Shown in pieces: positions 17,128-27,500 of a DNA stretch of 64,000 nucleotides; position 1 is the first letter of the stretch, and each line of letters begins with the position of its first letter. The stretch is taken from the NCBI GenBank assembly GCA_000648925.1, contig JFHF01000027.1, positions 1-64,000 on the forward strand. Direction: 5' to 3'. The DNA is from Caballeronia jiangsuensis. GTDB lineage: Bacteria > Pseudomonadota > Gammaproteobacteria > Burkholderiales > Burkholderiaceae. Below the pieces are notes generated by a model that worked only from the letters and a program-made list of their open reading frames with translations, searched no databases and was not told the origin of the DNA. Made by a program: the position numbers and the translations under genes.

Positions 17128-18522
17128 TCAGCATTCGATGACGTTGACGGCGAGGCCACCGCGCGACGTCTCTTTGTATTTCGTCTTCATGTCGGCGCCG
17201 GTTTCGCGCATCGTCTTGATGACCGAATCGAGCGACACGTAGTGCGTGCCGTCGCCTTTCATGGCCATGCGCGCGGCGTTGATCGCCTTGATCGCGCCCA
17301 TCGCGTTGCGCTCGATGCACGGAATCTGCACCAGCCCGCCAACCGGGTCGCAGGTCATGCCGAGGTTATGTTCCATGCCGATTTCCGCGGCGTTTTCCAC
17401 TTGCGCGGGCGTGCCGCCCATCACGGCGGCGAGCGCGGCCGCGGCCATCGAGCACGCGACGCCGACTTCGCCCTGACAGCCGACTTCCGCGCCGGAGATC
17501 GAAGCCGTTTCCTTGTAAATAATGCCGATGGCCGCGGCCGTCAGAAGGAAGCGCACGATGCCGTCGTCGTTCGAGGCGTGCATGAACTTGACGTAGTAGT
17601 GCAGCACGGCGGGAATCACACCAGCGGCGCCGTTCGTCGGCGCGGTGACGACGCGCCCGCCCGCGGCGTTTTCCTCGTTGACGGCCATCGCGTAGAGATT
17701 GACCCAGTCGAGCATCGAAAGCGGATCGCGCAGCGACTCTTCGGAGCGCGAACGCAGCGACGCGGAAAGATCAGCTGCACGGCGCTTCACATGCATCGGA
17801 CCAGGCAACTCGCCGTGCGCCTTGCAGCCGCGCTCGACGCACGCAGCCATCACGCGCCACACGGCGAGCAGGCCTTCGCGCGCCTCGGCTTCGGTGCGGT
17901 TCGCGCATTCGTTCTGCATCGTGATTTCGGCGATCGAGAGACCCGTGTCGCGGCAGATGCGCATCAGATCGTCGCCGGTGCGGAACGGATGCGGCACCGT
18001 GTTGCCCGCGCGCAGGCCGTTCACACGATCGCCCCCGCGATTCACGACGAAGCCGCCGCCGACCGAGTAATACTCTTTCTCGACGAGCAACTGGCCGTTC
18101 TCGTCGAACGCCTGAAAGCGCATGCCGTTCGGATGCACGATGCTCGACCCCGGCGCGCCCGGCATCAGCTTGCGATAGAAGCCGATGCTTTCGCGCTCCT
18201 CGAACACGACGTCGTGCTTGCCGAGCAGCTTCAGGCGCTTTGTTGCACGGATGTCGGCCAGACGCGGTGCGATCGTGTCCGGATCGATGAGATCGGGCAG
18301 ATTGCCTTCGAGCCCGAGCATCACGGCCTTGTCGGTGCCGTGGCCCTTGCCGGTCGCCCCGAGCGAGCCGAACAGTTCGGTGCGAACGCGGGTGACGAAC
18401 GCGAGCAGATTTGCGTCCTCGATATTCGACGCGAAACGGCATGCCGCGATCATCGGCCCGACGGTATGCGAGCTGGACGGTCCGATGCCGATCTTGAATA
18501 AATCAAAGACGCTCACGTTCAC
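17128..18522 (-). CDS. sdaA: L-serine ammonia-lyase (copy 1)
   Basis: 464 residues. It deaminates L-serine to pyruvate and ammonia with a 4Fe-4S cluster. The family start [19 protein letters not shown] is present; the cysteine-bearing regions [25 protein letters not shown] and [10 protein letters not shown] supply the cluster ligands. The start is a GTG at 18522, with GAGGAG 6 bases upstream. It is the first gene of the soxBDAG operon and would consume serine made from sarcosine-derived glycine. A close paralogue lies at 24785-26161, and a third 3'-end remnant at 55795. Confidence 0.95.
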   Translation of the reverse strand: MNVSVFDLFKIGIGPSSSHTVGPMIAACRFASNIEDANLLAFVTRVRTELFGSLGATGKGHGTDKAVMLGLEGNLPDLIDPDTIAPRLADIRATKRLKLLGKHDVVFEERESIGFYRKLMPGAPGSSIVHPNGMRFQAFDENGQLLVEKEYYSVGGGFVVNRGGDRVNGLRAGNTVPHPFRTGDDLMRICRDTGLSIAEITMQNECANRTEAEAREGLLAVWRVMAACVERGCKAHGELPGPMHVKRRAADLSASLRSRSEESLRDPLSMLDWVNLYAMAVNEENAAGGRVVTAPTNGAAGVIPAVLHYYVKFMHASNDDGIVRFLLTAAAIGIIYKETASISGAEVGCQGEVGVACSMAAAALAAVMGGTPAQVENAAEIGMEHNLGMTCDPVGGLVQIPCIERNAMGAIKAINAARMAMKGDGTHYVSLDSVIKTMRETGADMKTKYKETSRGGLAVNVIEC

Positions 18523-19061
18523 GGGTTCTCCTCGTTTTGGTCGGGTGGGCCTGCGCCCGGTTCTCTCTCTTCACGCTCATTGGACCAAAACGCAGCTCAA
18601 CTTGATAGAACAAAAACGGCACCGAGATGGGACGACGGCGTCAGGCCGCGCACAATCTAAGTTTTATGGCCTAGTCGATTCTACGTTTTGCATTCCTGAC
18701 CAAAAGCAGAAGCATCGAAAGAGATCGTTGTCCGTCATGACCCTCGAAGTCTCTTCCTCAGAAAGAAACGCCCGACTTTCTATCGAGGCTCCAGCGGTCG
18801 TCTCAATGTATTTACTAAATCCGCGAACTGCTTTCTACATTACGTTCGCGAACGCTGCCACATTCGGGATTTTTGAAGCCTCGCCCGCGAGTTCATCGCT
18901 GGCATCGAGCGTGGATTGCGCTGCATCCGTTTGGGCGAGATGGGCAACGGGCCAGCCGAGTCAAACGCAAAACGCCCGTCGGTCAAGATCGCGTAGATCG
19001 GTCGCCGTCCCACAGAACATCAATCACCGAAGCCAGCAAACGGTAAAAGGCTAACGCGTAT
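18523..19061. other. upstream region of sdaA copy 1
   Basis: About 540 bases without a supported gene. It should hold the promoter of the sdaA-soxBDAG-folB operon, reading left. I see no recognisable riboswitch; in particular the conserved strings of a glycine riboswitch are absent. An open frame on the opposite strand (18185-19054) is a shadow of sdaA that runs on. Confidence 0.5.
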
Positions 19062-20380
19062 CTATGCCCCGCAGTCCCTGTTTGTCCTAACTCGCAAGGG
19101 TTTCTGCCTTGCGGCGAGGACCGCGCCTGCAGCCAGTAAAAACGCGGAGTATGCGAGTCCATGCGCCAAAGCCTGAGCCGTCAGACACCCAGCCAATTAT
19201 CACGGGTCCGACAATCTGCCCGAAGGCGAACACGATCGTGAATGCGCTGATACCTGCAGTCCACTGACTGGGCGGAAGGTTGTGTCTGACAAACGCCGTC
19301 GTCGATGCGACAGCTGAGAGAAACGTCGCGCCGAATATCACGCCGGACGCGAATACTGCAGAACTATGCACGATGAGCGCGGGTATGAGCGTCGCAAACG
19401 CCAACAGTGCATTGAATATGGCCAAAGCCTGACCGCCGCGCATGTGAGCAAGCAGCCCGGACCATAAAAGGGCTGACAACACGGTCGCCGCGCCGAGAAG
19501 AATGTAGAAACTGCTCACCGTCGCGGCACTCATGCCCGCGTTGCGAAGTAGCGCAACGATGAAGGTCATGTAGCCGATATAGCCAACACCGAAGAGCCCA
19601 TAGCCGGGACAGCGCAAACCCAAGACGTCGCCACTGTAGAGATTCGCCCGAAGCCCCATAAGATTTTGAGGCGGACCCAGGCGTCATGTAACCGGATTCG
19701 ATCCGTCGCGCTGCCGCGATAGCAATGACCGAGAACGCGATACACGCAGACGCAAGCGCGAACCATGCGAACTGCCAACCATGCACGATCGGACGAATGG
19801 CGAGCGGGACAAGAATCGACGAAGCCACAATACCCCAACCGATGCCACCGTAATACAGCCCGAGTATGAGGCCAGAGGCGCGATGTGACATTGACGCGAG
19901 CCGCGCCGCAAGCACGCCGCCCCCGACGAAAATGAGTGCACTGCCAACGCCGGATGCAACGCGCAACATGAGCAACGACTCAGTGTTAGCCACCACGCTG
20001 CTGAGCGCCACCGTCGTCGCAGTTGCAATACAGCCAAAGCGGAACAGAGCGCACGGCGTCCACCGACGCGACAGACGGGGGAATGCCAGTGCTCCGAGCA
20101 AATATCCCAGTGCATTAGCGGTGTTCATCGTGCCGGCAGTGGCGAAACTCCAGCCGAGGTCCCGTTGCATCGCGGGCAGCAGCAAAGCATACGAGAAGCG
20201 AGCGAGCCCTAGTGCAACCGCGCTTCCGAGCGACAGTGCGGCCGTCAACATCAGCACACGTATCTCATCGGGTGCGCCCGCGCATGACAACGGGCTCGAG
20301 CGCTGAGATCCCACGTCCCGACCACCACCCGTTCCGACAACGCTCAGACAAGCGCCCTTCTTTGCATCTTTACGGCACAT
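19062..20380 (-). pseudogene. YbfB/YjiJ-type MFS transporter, two frameshifts
   Basis: Three consecutive frames together spell one 12-helix transporter of the YbfB/YjiJ group. The first (from about 20380 to 19605) reads LGSAVALGLARFSYALLLPAM near its N-terminus. The second (about 19605 to 19170) begins CYGLFGVGYIGYMTFIVALL when read across the shift. The third (to the TAG at 19062) gives the last helix, ALAHGLAYSAFLLAAGAVLAA. The shifts fall near 19600-19612 and 19165-19175. No simple repeat is present at either site. In function this would have been a small-molecule exporter or importer within the creatinine island. Two sequencing errors are possible but less likely than decay. Confidence 0.8.
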
Positions 20381-20524
20381 TGCTTCGTATCCGTTGCCTG
20401 CGATCCGCTTGGCAGGAGCAGATCATCTTTCTTGCACTTCCCAGTTGAGAGTCGACTCGCCGTTCGCACTCAAAAAACGTCATGTTCTTCTCTCTCCACG
20501 CGTGGCTTGATTCCGTCGTCGAGA

Positions 20525-20573
20525 GTGAAAGCCCGCGATGCCCCGTTGACGCACTTCTAACGGGATCGCGGGC
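20525..20573 (-). terminator. terminator after the NCS1 permease gene
   Basis: GCCCGCGAT-GC-CCCGTT (20531-20547) pairs with AACGGG-ATCGCGGGC (20559-20573): a 15-bp stem with a two-base bulge. On the minus strand it is followed by TTTCACTCTC. It lies 20 bases past the permease stop, so it should end the creatininase-permease transcript. Confidence 0.7.
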
Positions 20574-20592
20574 CACCATGATACGGTCCCGT

Positions 20593-22065
20593 TCAGACGG
20601 AACCGGACGTCACGTCGGCAGCAGCCATCCTCACTGCGGACTGCCGAAACGACGGATGGCGTCGTGCCAAAACGAAGTAGGTCAATGCCGACAAGACCAA
20701 TCCGGATTCGAAGCTCAGATCGCCCCAGCCAAGGTAGTTGCGCATCAAGGGACTGACAAAGGTCGGCGAATTAGAGAAAAGGAGCGACGCCGTGATCCCG
20801 ACCAACAGAGCCACGATGCCCGGCCAAAAAATTCCCCCTGTGTACCAGTACGCACCGCTGCCCCACTTCATCCAAGCATCTGCCTGATAACGGCCACGGC
20901 GCATAAAGTAGTCAACAATCACGATAGCGGCCCACGGCGCCGTCCAGAAGACCATGTAATTCAGAAAGACCTGGTACATGTCGAAGAACTGGCCATAAAA
21001 TACCGTGACCACCCGAAACCCCAGCGTGAAGAGCGCGATGATCGTAAGCGACGTCACCCGGTTGATCGGGATACGCAATGCCAGCAGTCCCAGACCAGCT
21101 GTGTAGCCGTTGGGCACATTGGCCGCAATGCCGCCCAGAATGATCGCGAACAGCAGCGGCACGATGAACCATGTCGGGAGAAAGCGGCCGAGCTGGCTGA
21201 CCGGATCCTCACCGAGCGTGCCGCCCAACGCCGTCGCAAAGAGCACACCGATGATTTCGCAGAACATTAGCGCTACGAACTGCCCGCCGCCGGCAGCCAA
21301 CACGATCTTCTTCCAGCTCGTTTCAGCGGGAAAGTAACGACTGTAGTCCGAGGCAAAATTCGCCCAGCCGATGGGATAAGAGAAGACGATCCCCATCGCG
21401 ATCAGCCAGGTGCTGAAAGAGGCACCACCGTGATTGATGGCCGACGCGGCAGCGAGACTCGTATGCGGCAGCACGAAAGCCGCAAGTCCACCAAACAGGA
21501 TCGCCAGCGCCAGCGCAATCCATTTCTCCGCCGCGATGATGGTTGCATGGCCAAAGATCGCGAGTAGGATCTCCGCCGCTAGAATAATACCGAGCGAGAT
21601 CCAGACAATGGCGTGACTGTGAAACCCACCCATCTTCAACAGCGTTTCCATTGCCTGCGTGGCGACTACCGAGTTGATCGAGAACCAGCTAAGCGCCGAC
21701 ACGAGACTCACCGCTTTCGGCAGGAACGATCCCAACTGCCCGAACGAACTGCGCGAAGTCATGATGCCGGACGTGCCGGTACGCGGCCCCATGATTGTCG
21801 TCAAGCCGAGCACGAAACAACCCAGCAGGTTACCGACCAGAATTGCGCCGAGCGCCTGCCACAGCGACAATCCCTGCGATAGTGCTAGCGCGCCCGTCAC
21901 GACCACCACGTAGTTGGTGTTAGCGCCGATCCACATCTTGAACAGCTCCGCCGGCGTACCGTGGCGATCCTTGAGCGGGATCGGATCGATGCCGTGCTGC
22001 TCAACGCTCCAGGCCTTGTCTGCTGCGACGGCGCCGTGCGCGTTACCCTTGTCGTAGTTTCCCAT
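20593..22065 (-). CDS. NCS1-family permease (cytosine/purine/creatinine-type)
   Basis: 490 residues with about 12 hydrophobic helices. Family signatures include the N-terminal GTPAELFKMWIGANTNYVVVV, MGPRTGTSGIMTSRSSFG, the central WANFASDYSRYFP and the late APWAAIVIVDYFMRRG. NCS1 proteins import nucleobases and related compounds by cation symport. It is encoded 21 bases after the creatininase gene in the same direction, so creatinine or creatine is the likely substrate; that is context only, as sequence does not reveal NCS1 specificity. The start is the ATG at 22065. Confidence 0.85.
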   Translation of the reverse strand: MGNYDKGNAHGAVAADKAWSVEQHGIDPIPLKDRHGTPAELFKMWIGANTNYVVVVTGALALSQGLSLWQALGAILVGNLLGCFVLGLTTIMGPRTGTSGIMTSRSSFGQLGSFLPKAVSLVSALSWFSINSVVATQAMETLLKMGGFHSHAIVWISLGIILAAEILLAIFGHATIIAAEKWIALALAILFGGLAAFVLPHTSLAAASAINHGGASFSTWLIAMGIVFSYPIGWANFASDYSRYFPAETSWKKIVLAAGGGQFVALMFCEIIGVLFATALGGTLGEDPVSQLGRFLPTWFIVPLLFAIILGGIAANVPNGYTAGLGLLALRIPINRVTSLTIIALFTLGFRVVTVFYGQFFDMYQVFLNYMVFWTAPWAAIVIVDYFMRRGRYQADAWMKWGSGAYWYTGGIFWPGIVALLVGITASLLFSNSPTFVSPLMRNYLGWGDLSFESGLVLSALTYFVLARRHPSFRQSAVRMAAADVTSGSV

Positions 22066-22086
22066 TGCTGTCTCCTTCCTGGCGAG

Positions 22087-22884
22087 TCAACCACGCGGGG
22101 CTTTCGCCCGCGCATCGTAAGCTTCGTTAAGTGCGCGCGAAATCCCCGCTACGCAGACCTCGAACAGCAACGCGCCCTTTTCTGCGGACGCGGCCGCTGC
22201 CGAAGACAGGCAACCGGACGACGGCGTCCATTCCGGAATCGGCGGAAAAACGTCGTATGGCGGAAACGTCGCGGCCCCATGCGTCGGGACGAGCGACATG
22301 TCAACCAGATGAGGATGCAGGTGCAACATCAGCGAGGTCTCCAGCACGCCACCGTGCTCGACCGCCCAGCCAGGAAAACCCTCCGGATAGATCCGCGCGA
22401 TCGTTTCCTCGGTGACAAAGTCCCAGTAGGACAGCATCACGACCTGAAAATCGTTAATGCCTTCCCAACGCAGTTCACGAATCGCGAGGTCGACGCCCTC
22501 GACCGCGAACATCGAATTTTCAAAATGACCGTTAATCAGGCAGATTTTCCGCGCGCCGTGTCGCGCGAATTCCTTCAGCACGTCCTTGACCGTCGACGAC
22601 AGCGTATGTCCGTCAAGACTGGTTGTGCCGCACAGGTGATTGCCGCCGCCGCTCTTTTGCTGCGACTTGTAGCCGTAGGCGATGGCCGGCGCCACCAACG
22701 CGCCGATTTTCTGACCGACTGCCACTGCAATGGCGCTCGGCAACAGCACGTCCGGGTTCATTGACATATGGGGCCCGTGCTGTTCCAGCGCACCGATCGG
22801 AATCAGGATGGGCTGGCCCTCCTGTCCAACCCGACGCGCGTATTCCGGCCACGCCAACTCTCCTATCACCACGCTCTTTTCCAT
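22087..22884 (-). CDS. crnA: creatininase (creatinine amidohydrolase)
   Basis: 265 residues. It interconverts creatinine and creatine in the cytoplasm using two metals. Counting from the ATG at 22884, the ligands E34, H36, D45, H120 and E122 fall in IGALEQHGPH, NPDVLLP and NGHFEN, exactly the positions known for Pseudomonas creatininase. The strong ribosome site AAGGAGGG is 8 bases upstream. Together with the creatinase at 27501-28712 and sarcosine oxidase it gives full creatinine breakdown. Other creatininase-family members (mycofactocin or riboflavin-like amidases) are less likely given these neighbours. Confidence 0.92.
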   Translation of the reverse strand: MEKSVVIGELAWPEYARRVGQEGQPILIPIGALEQHGPHMSMNPDVLLPSAIAVAVGQKIGALVAPAIAYGYKSQQKSGGGNHLCGTTSLDGHTLSSTVKDVLKEFARHGARKICLINGHFENSMFAVEGVDLAIRELRWEGINDFQVVMLSYWDFVTEETIARIYPEGFPGWAVEHGGVLETSLMLHLHPHLVDMSLVPTHGAATFPPYDVFPPIPEWTPSSGCLSSAAAASAEKGALLFEVCVAGISRALNEAYDARAKAPRG

Positions 22885-23193
22885 GGAACTGTCCCTCCTT
22901 GTCTACGATTTCTATGAGTGTGCCGCTACAGATGCCCGTAAGTTTCCGGATCATCGTAGGCATCTCAAAATAACGGAAAGTTTTCGTACGCGACAAAAAG
23001 CTTCGCGTATTCGACGTCGAGTTCGCGAGACTAGATGGTCAAGCGATTCCGGTCAAGGAAAGGTGGTCGCAGTGCACCAAGAACGGCAGTGTGCGTAAAA
23101 ACTGTTTCGCGGATATTCATTGATTGTCTCCAAATCAAAGGGAATCGCTACGGATTCGGCTCTGGCTCTTTCGGCCACTTTGCCGATTTTGGC
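22885..23193. other. intergenic region upstream of creatininase
   Basis: About 310 bases between the creatininase start and the purU stop, both minus-strand genes. It should carry the creatininase-permease promoter. No ORF of interest and no clear terminator for purU were found. Confidence 0.5.
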
Positions 23194-24075
23194 CTACTGA
23201 AGCACGACGGTACGGTTGCCGTTGATGAACGTGCGGCGTTCGATGAACCATTTCACGGCGCGCGCAAGTGCGAGACATTCGACATCGCGACCGGTCGCCA
23301 GCAACCGCTCCGGGTGGGATGCATGATCGACGCGTTCGACGACTTGCTCGATGATCGGACCTTCGTCGAGATCATCCGTGACGAAGTGCGCCGTTGCACC
23401 GATCAGCTTTACGCCCCGCGCATGCGCCTGATGGTAGGGCTTGGCGCCCTTGAAGCCGGGCAGGAACGAGTGGTGGATGTTGATTGCCCGATTCGCCAGG
23501 CGCCTGCACAGATCGGCGGACAGCACTTGCATATAGCGCGCAAGCACGACAAGCTCAGCGCCGGTACGTTCGACTAGCGCGAGCACCTGAGCCTCCTGCT
23601 GCGACTTCGTGTCGGCGGTGAGCGGCAGGTGATGCCATGCAATGTGGTTCGCGGTTGCGAGCGGTTCCAGATCGGGATGATTCGAGATGATGCCTACGAT
23701 GTCCATCTGCAGTTCCTCCATGCGCCAGCGGAACAGCAGATCGGCAAGACAATGGTCGAACTTCGACACCATGATCAGGACTTTCGGTTTTACCGACAGG
23801 TCGTGAATCGCCCATTCCATGTCGAAGCGCTTCGCGAGCGCAGCGAACCCGTCGCGTAGCGAACTGAGCTGCAGCGTCTGCGCGGATGCGCCGTGAAAGA
23901 CGCAGCGAACGAAGAAGCGTGAGGTAAATTCGTCGTCGAACACGTCGAACTCGTCGATATAGCAGCTTCGCTCGTCGAGAAACCGGACCAGCGCCGCGAC
24001 CTGTCCAGGTGCACTGGGACAGGCCACAGTGAGTGCGAATCGAGCCGCCGCATTATGGGAATTCGTCTTCTGCAT
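23194..24075 (-). CDS. purU: formyltetrahydrofolate deformylase
   Basis: 293 residues. An N-terminal ACT-like regulatory domain (ALTVACPSAPGQVAALVRFL, then FFVRCVFHG) is followed by the formyltransferase fold. The catalytic Asn-His-Asp set lies in INIHHSFLPGFKGAKPYHQA, ATAHFVTDDLDEGPII and nearby, with LARYMQVLS before it. It hydrolyses 10-formyl-THF to formate and THF. In sarcosine and glycine catabolism this restores THF, which sarcosine oxidase consumes. The ATG at 24075 (MQKTN) is preferred to the upstream in-frame start at 24114 because family members begin shortly before the ACT domain. Confidence 0.95.
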   Translation of the reverse strand: MQKTNSHNAAARFALTVACPSAPGQVAALVRFLDERSCYIDEFDVFDDEFTSRFFVRCVFHGASAQTLQLSSLRDGFAALAKRFDMEWAIHDLSVKPKVLIMVSKFDHCLADLLFRWRMEELQMDIVGIISNHPDLEPLATANHIAWHHLPLTADTKSQQEAQVLALVERTGAELVVLARYMQVLSADLCRRLANRAINIHHSFLPGFKGAKPYHQAHARGVKLIGATAHFVTDDLDEGPIIEQVVERVDHASHPERLLATGRDVECLALARAVKWFIERRTFINGNRTVVLQ

Positions 24076-24784
24076 GATGCAATCTCTCAAGTTCCGTTTT
24101 CCTTGCTGAGCCACGCGGGCACCGCGTTGTCAGAATTTCGGGACCGCCGCCTTCCAGTCGTCCGCGCGACATGGTGTTGCGGAGTGTCAGGTACCCCGTC
24201 ATCGATGCATCGCATGGCTGTTGAAGCGTGCCCGAGCACGATCAACTGCAATACGCTCGACTACATCCGGGAAAGCACGCGACACCCCGCTCAATATCCG
24301 TTTCCGATCCAATTCGGAACGAGCGGCGACGCTCTGTTCGGATCGAGCATGCGATCTCAGACCTCTCGTTGACGACGCTCCCAAGTACAATCCATTTCCG
24401 TTGCCAAGGCCCACATTGGGTTCGCGGCCGGCCGGCACGTCATCATGCTCTCGACGGTTTTCAGAAACGGCGTTGCCTATGTCATCGCGAAGACCGACAA
24501 AATCGCGACGCGCTTTTTCACGCAGATAGAATCACGTGCGAATTGCGGCTCCATCTTTTTTGTCGGCTCGCCACCTAATGACCGGCGACTCGTACCACGT
24601 TTGACTGCGATCCGTTGCGCGGCCGACAGCTGGCATCCCTGATACGCTGCGGCCTGATGAACTGGGTGCACGCCGTTCAGTGGTTTGCGTTCACGCGGCG
24701 GCCGGTGTGAAGCACTGCCTGTTGTGCAGACGAAGGAGTATCAAACCGCGGCTCATCTCTCAGGTTCCTTCTCCCTCTTTGCTC
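24076..24784. other. 709-base gene-free region
   Basis: Between purU and the second sdaA, which are both on the minus strand. The short frames seen are unconvincing. Just left of the sdaA stop, minus-strand DNA at about 24680-24755 reads MSRGLILLRLHN, weakly like the soxB start [12 protein letters not shown], at the place where soxB follows sdaA in the other copy. This may be a trace of a lost sox operon copy, but the match is too short to rely on. Confidence 0.4.
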
Positions 24785-26161
24785 TTAACATTCAATGACG
24801 TTCACGGCCAGCCCGCCGCGCGACGTCTCTTTGTATTTCGTTTTCATATCCGCGCCCGTCTCGCGCATCGTCTTGATGACTTTGTCGAGCGAAACGTAGT
24901 GCTTACCATTACCGCGCAACGCCATCCGCGCCGCATTGACCGCCTTCACCGCGCCCATTGCGTTACGCTCGATGCACGGAATCTGCACCCGACCGCCGAC
25001 GGGATCGCAGGTCATACCCAGGTTGTGCTCCATGCCGATCTCGGCAGCATTTTCGACCTGCTCGGGCGAACCGCCCAGCACCGCGGCAAGTGCGGCGGCC
25101 GCCATCGAGCACGCGACACCGACCTCGCCCTGACAACCCACCTCGGCGCCAGAATTCGAAGCGTTCTCCTTATAGAGAAGTCCGATGGCGGCCGCGGTCA
25201 ACAGAAACGCCACGACGCCATCGTCATTCGAACCCGGCACGAACTTGAGGTAGTACTGCAGCACGGCCGGAATGATGCCGGCCGCGCCGTTGGTAGGCGC
25301 GGTCACGATGCGCCCACCTGCAGCGTTCTCCTCGGTGACCGCCATCGCGTATAGGTTAATCCAGTCGATCATCGATAGTGGGTCGCCTACACACGCTTGC
25401 AACGGCGCCTTTAACTGACGAAAGAACGCCGGTGCACGCCGTTTGACCTTGAGCGGCCCGGGCAGCACCCCTTCCGTCGAGCAACCGCGTGCAATTGCAC
25501 CGGCCATGACGTCGCGGATCTGCAGCAACCCTTCTCGTATCGCCGACGGCGTACGCCAGACTGACTCGTTCGCAAGCATCACTTCGGCGATCGACAAACC
25601 GCTTTCGCCACAGATGCGTAACAGATCGACGCCGGTTTTGAACGGGTACGGCACGCGCTTCACCGCCTGCACGCCGTTCATCCGCTTGCCGGTATCATCG
25701 ACGACGAAGCCGCCGCCAACCGAGTAGTACGCCTGGGTGTCGACGGGTTCGCCCTCTCGGTCGAGCGCGGTGAACCGCATTCCGTTGGGATGAAGCGGCA
25801 GCACCTCGCGACGCAAAAAAGCGATCTGCGATTTCACGTCGAATCCGATCCGCCGCACACCGGCGAGTTCGAGCGATTTCGTCTCTCGAATCTGGGCGAG
25901 GCGGCGCTCGGCATAATCGGGATCGATTGCATCGGGCAGATTCCCCTCGAGGCCAAGCAAGATCGCCTTGTCGGTGCCATGGCCCTTTCCCGTCGCGCCG
26001 AGCGAACCAAAGAGCTCCGCTCGGACCTGGCAAACCCGATCGAGCATGCCTGCATCGCGGATACGCGCCACGAAGCGACACGCGCCAATCATCGGGCCCA
26101 CCGTGTGCGAACTTGATGGCCCGATGCCGATCTTGAAGAGGTCGAAAGTGCTGACGTTCAT
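24785..26161 (-). CDS. sdaA: L-serine ammonia-lyase (copy 2)
   Basis: 458 residues, closely similar along its length to copy 1, including [20 protein letters not shown], the cluster cysteines in [32 protein letters not shown], and the identical tail after [14 protein letters not shown] sequence ending NVIEC. It lies 9 bases after glyA, so serine made by GlyA goes directly to pyruvate and ammonia. Copy 1 differs mainly in the middle (about residues 110-150 and 240-265). The duplication allows separate control from the sox and the glyA operons. Confidence 0.95.
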   Translation of the reverse strand: MNVSTFDLFKIGIGPSSSHTVGPMIGACRFVARIRDAGMLDRVCQVRAELFGSLGATGKGHGTDKAILLGLEGNLPDAIDPDYAERRLAQIRETKSLELAGVRRIGFDVKSQIAFLRREVLPLHPNGMRFTALDREGEPVDTQAYYSVGGGFVVDDTGKRMNGVQAVKRVPYPFKTGVDLLRICGESGLSIAEVMLANESVWRTPSAIREGLLQIRDVMAGAIARGCSTEGVLPGPLKVKRRAPAFFRQLKAPLQACVGDPLSMIDWINLYAMAVTEENAAGGRIVTAPTNGAAGIIPAVLQYYLKFVPGSNDDGVVAFLLTAAAIGLLYKENASNSGAEVGCQGEVGVACSMAAAALAAVLGGSPEQVENAAEIGMEHNLGMTCDPVGGRVQIPCIERNAMGAVKAVNAARMALRGNGKHYVSLDKVIKTMRETGADMKTKYKETSRGGLAVNVIEC

Positions 26162-26170
26162 CCTTGCTTC

Positions 26171-27430
26171 TCACAGCCCCATATACACGGGAAACCGGGC
26201 GCACAATTGTGCAACCTGCGCGCGAACGCGCTCCTCGACCTGCGCATCGCCCAGGTTGTCGAGCACGTCGCAAATAAGTGTGGCGGTCTGCGCAGCGTCG
26301 TCTTCACGGAAACCGCGCGTGGTGATGGCCGGCGTGCCGATGCGGATACCGCTCGTCACGAACGGCGACTGCGGATCGTTCGGCACGGTGTTCTTGTTGA
26401 CTGTGATGTGTGCACGGCCCAGCGCGGCATCGGCATCCTTGCCTGTAAGGCCTTTCGCGATCAGGCTCACGAGAAAAAGGTGATCATCGGTCCCACCGGA
26501 CACCACGTCATAGCCGCGCTCACCGAACACGGCGGCCATCGCCCGCGCATTGGCTAGCGTGCGAGTCTGATAGTCGACAAACTCCGGACCGAGCGCCTCC
26601 TTGAATGCCACCGCTTTTGCCGCGATCACATGCATCAGCGGGCCACCCTGCGTCCCGGGGAAAACCATCGAATTCAGCTTCTTCTCGATTTCGCCATTAG
26701 CGCGTGCGAGAATCAGGCCGCCACGCGGACCGCGCAGCGTCTTGTGCGTGGTCGTCGTCACCACGTCGGCAAACGGAACCGGATTCGGGTACAGACCCGC
26801 CGCAACCAGTCCCGCTACGTGCGCCATATCGACGAAGAGATACGCGCCGACGCGATCGGCAATCGAACGGAAGCGCGCGAAATCCAGCACGCGAGAGTAG
26901 GCGGAGAAGCCTGCAACGATCATTTTCGGCTTGTGCTCGAGCGCGAGGCGCTCGACTTCGTCGTAGTCGATGAGGCCCGTTTGCGCATCGACGCCGTACT
27001 GTACGGCATTGAACACCTTGCCTGAAAAGGACACTTTCGCGCCGTGTGTGAGATGGCCGCCATGGGCGAGGCTCATGCCAAGAATCGTATCGCCGGGCGT
27101 AATTAAGGCCAAATAGACTGCGGCATTCGCTTGCGAACCGCTGTGCGGCTGCACGTTCGCGTAGTGAGCCGCAAAAAGCTGCTTTGCCCGTCCAATTGCC
27201 AGCGACTCGACTACGTCGACGTGTTCGCAGCCGCCGTAGTAGCGCTTACCCGGATAGCCTTCGGCGTATTTATTCGTCAGTACTGAGCCCTGCGCTTCCA
27301 GCACGCGCGGACTCGTGTAATTTTCAGACGCGATCAGCTCGATGTGATCTTCCTGGCGCTGTCGCTCAAGGCGCATCGCGTCAGCCAGTTCCGGATCAAA
27401 CCCGGCAATCGTTTGTTCTCTGGAAAACAT
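26171..27430 (-). CDS. glyA: serine hydroxymethyltransferase
   Basis: 419 residues, full length. The PLP-lysine motif [15 protein letters not shown] is near residue 225, and [22 protein letters not shown] and [12 protein letters not shown] are family signatures. It condenses glycine with 5,10-methylene-THF to give serine and THF. Both substrates come from sarcosine oxidase, so the enzyme links creatinine catabolism to serine. It is probably a second, pathway-specific copy rather than the housekeeping gene, judged by context. Its ATG follows the creatinase stop by 70 bases; a hairpin lies between. Confidence 0.96.
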   Translation of the reverse strand: MFSREQTIAGFDPELADAMRLERQRQEDHIELIASENYTSPRVLEAQGSVLTNKYAEGYPGKRYYGGCEHVDVVESLAIGRAKQLFAAHYANVQPHSGSQANAAVYLALITPGDTILGMSLAHGGHLTHGAKVSFSGKVFNAVQYGVDAQTGLIDYDEVERLALEHKPKMIVAGFSAYSRVLDFARFRSIADRVGAYLFVDMAHVAGLVAAGLYPNPVPFADVVTTTTHKTLRGPRGGLILARANGEIEKKLNSMVFPGTQGGPLMHVIAAKAVAFKEALGPEFVDYQTRTLANARAMAAVFGERGYDVVSGGTDDHLFLVSLIAKGLTGKDADAALGRAHITVNKNTVPNDPQSPFVTSGIRIGTPAITTRGFREDDAAQTATLICDVLDNLGDAQVEERVRAQVAQLCARFPVYMGL

Positions 27431-27460
27431 TGAAGCGGTCTCCTGCTACATCATGGGATG

Positions 27461-27480
27461 CCTGCGGCCTAAGCCGCAGG
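27461..27480. repeat. hairpin between creatinase and glyA
   Basis: CCTGCGGC-CTAA-GCCGCAGG is a perfect 8-bp stem with a 4-base loop, in the 70-base gap. Neither side has a U-tract, so it looks like an mRNA-stabilising or attenuating hairpin rather than a terminator. Confidence 0.6.
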
Positions 27481-27500
27481 AGGACTGAAATGTAGCCTCG

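Noticed and set aside
17095-18501. 468-codon plus-strand frame
   Set aside because: Antisense of sdaA copy 1; no domain.
18523-19061. Glycine riboswitch before sdaA-sox
   Set aside because: The conserved strings of the two aptamers were not found here or upstream of glyA and the second sdaA.
24680-24755. Possible soxB 5' remnant next to sdaA copy 2
   Set aside because: Only about 12 residues (MSRGLILLRLHN) resemble the soxB start; too short to list as a pseudogene.
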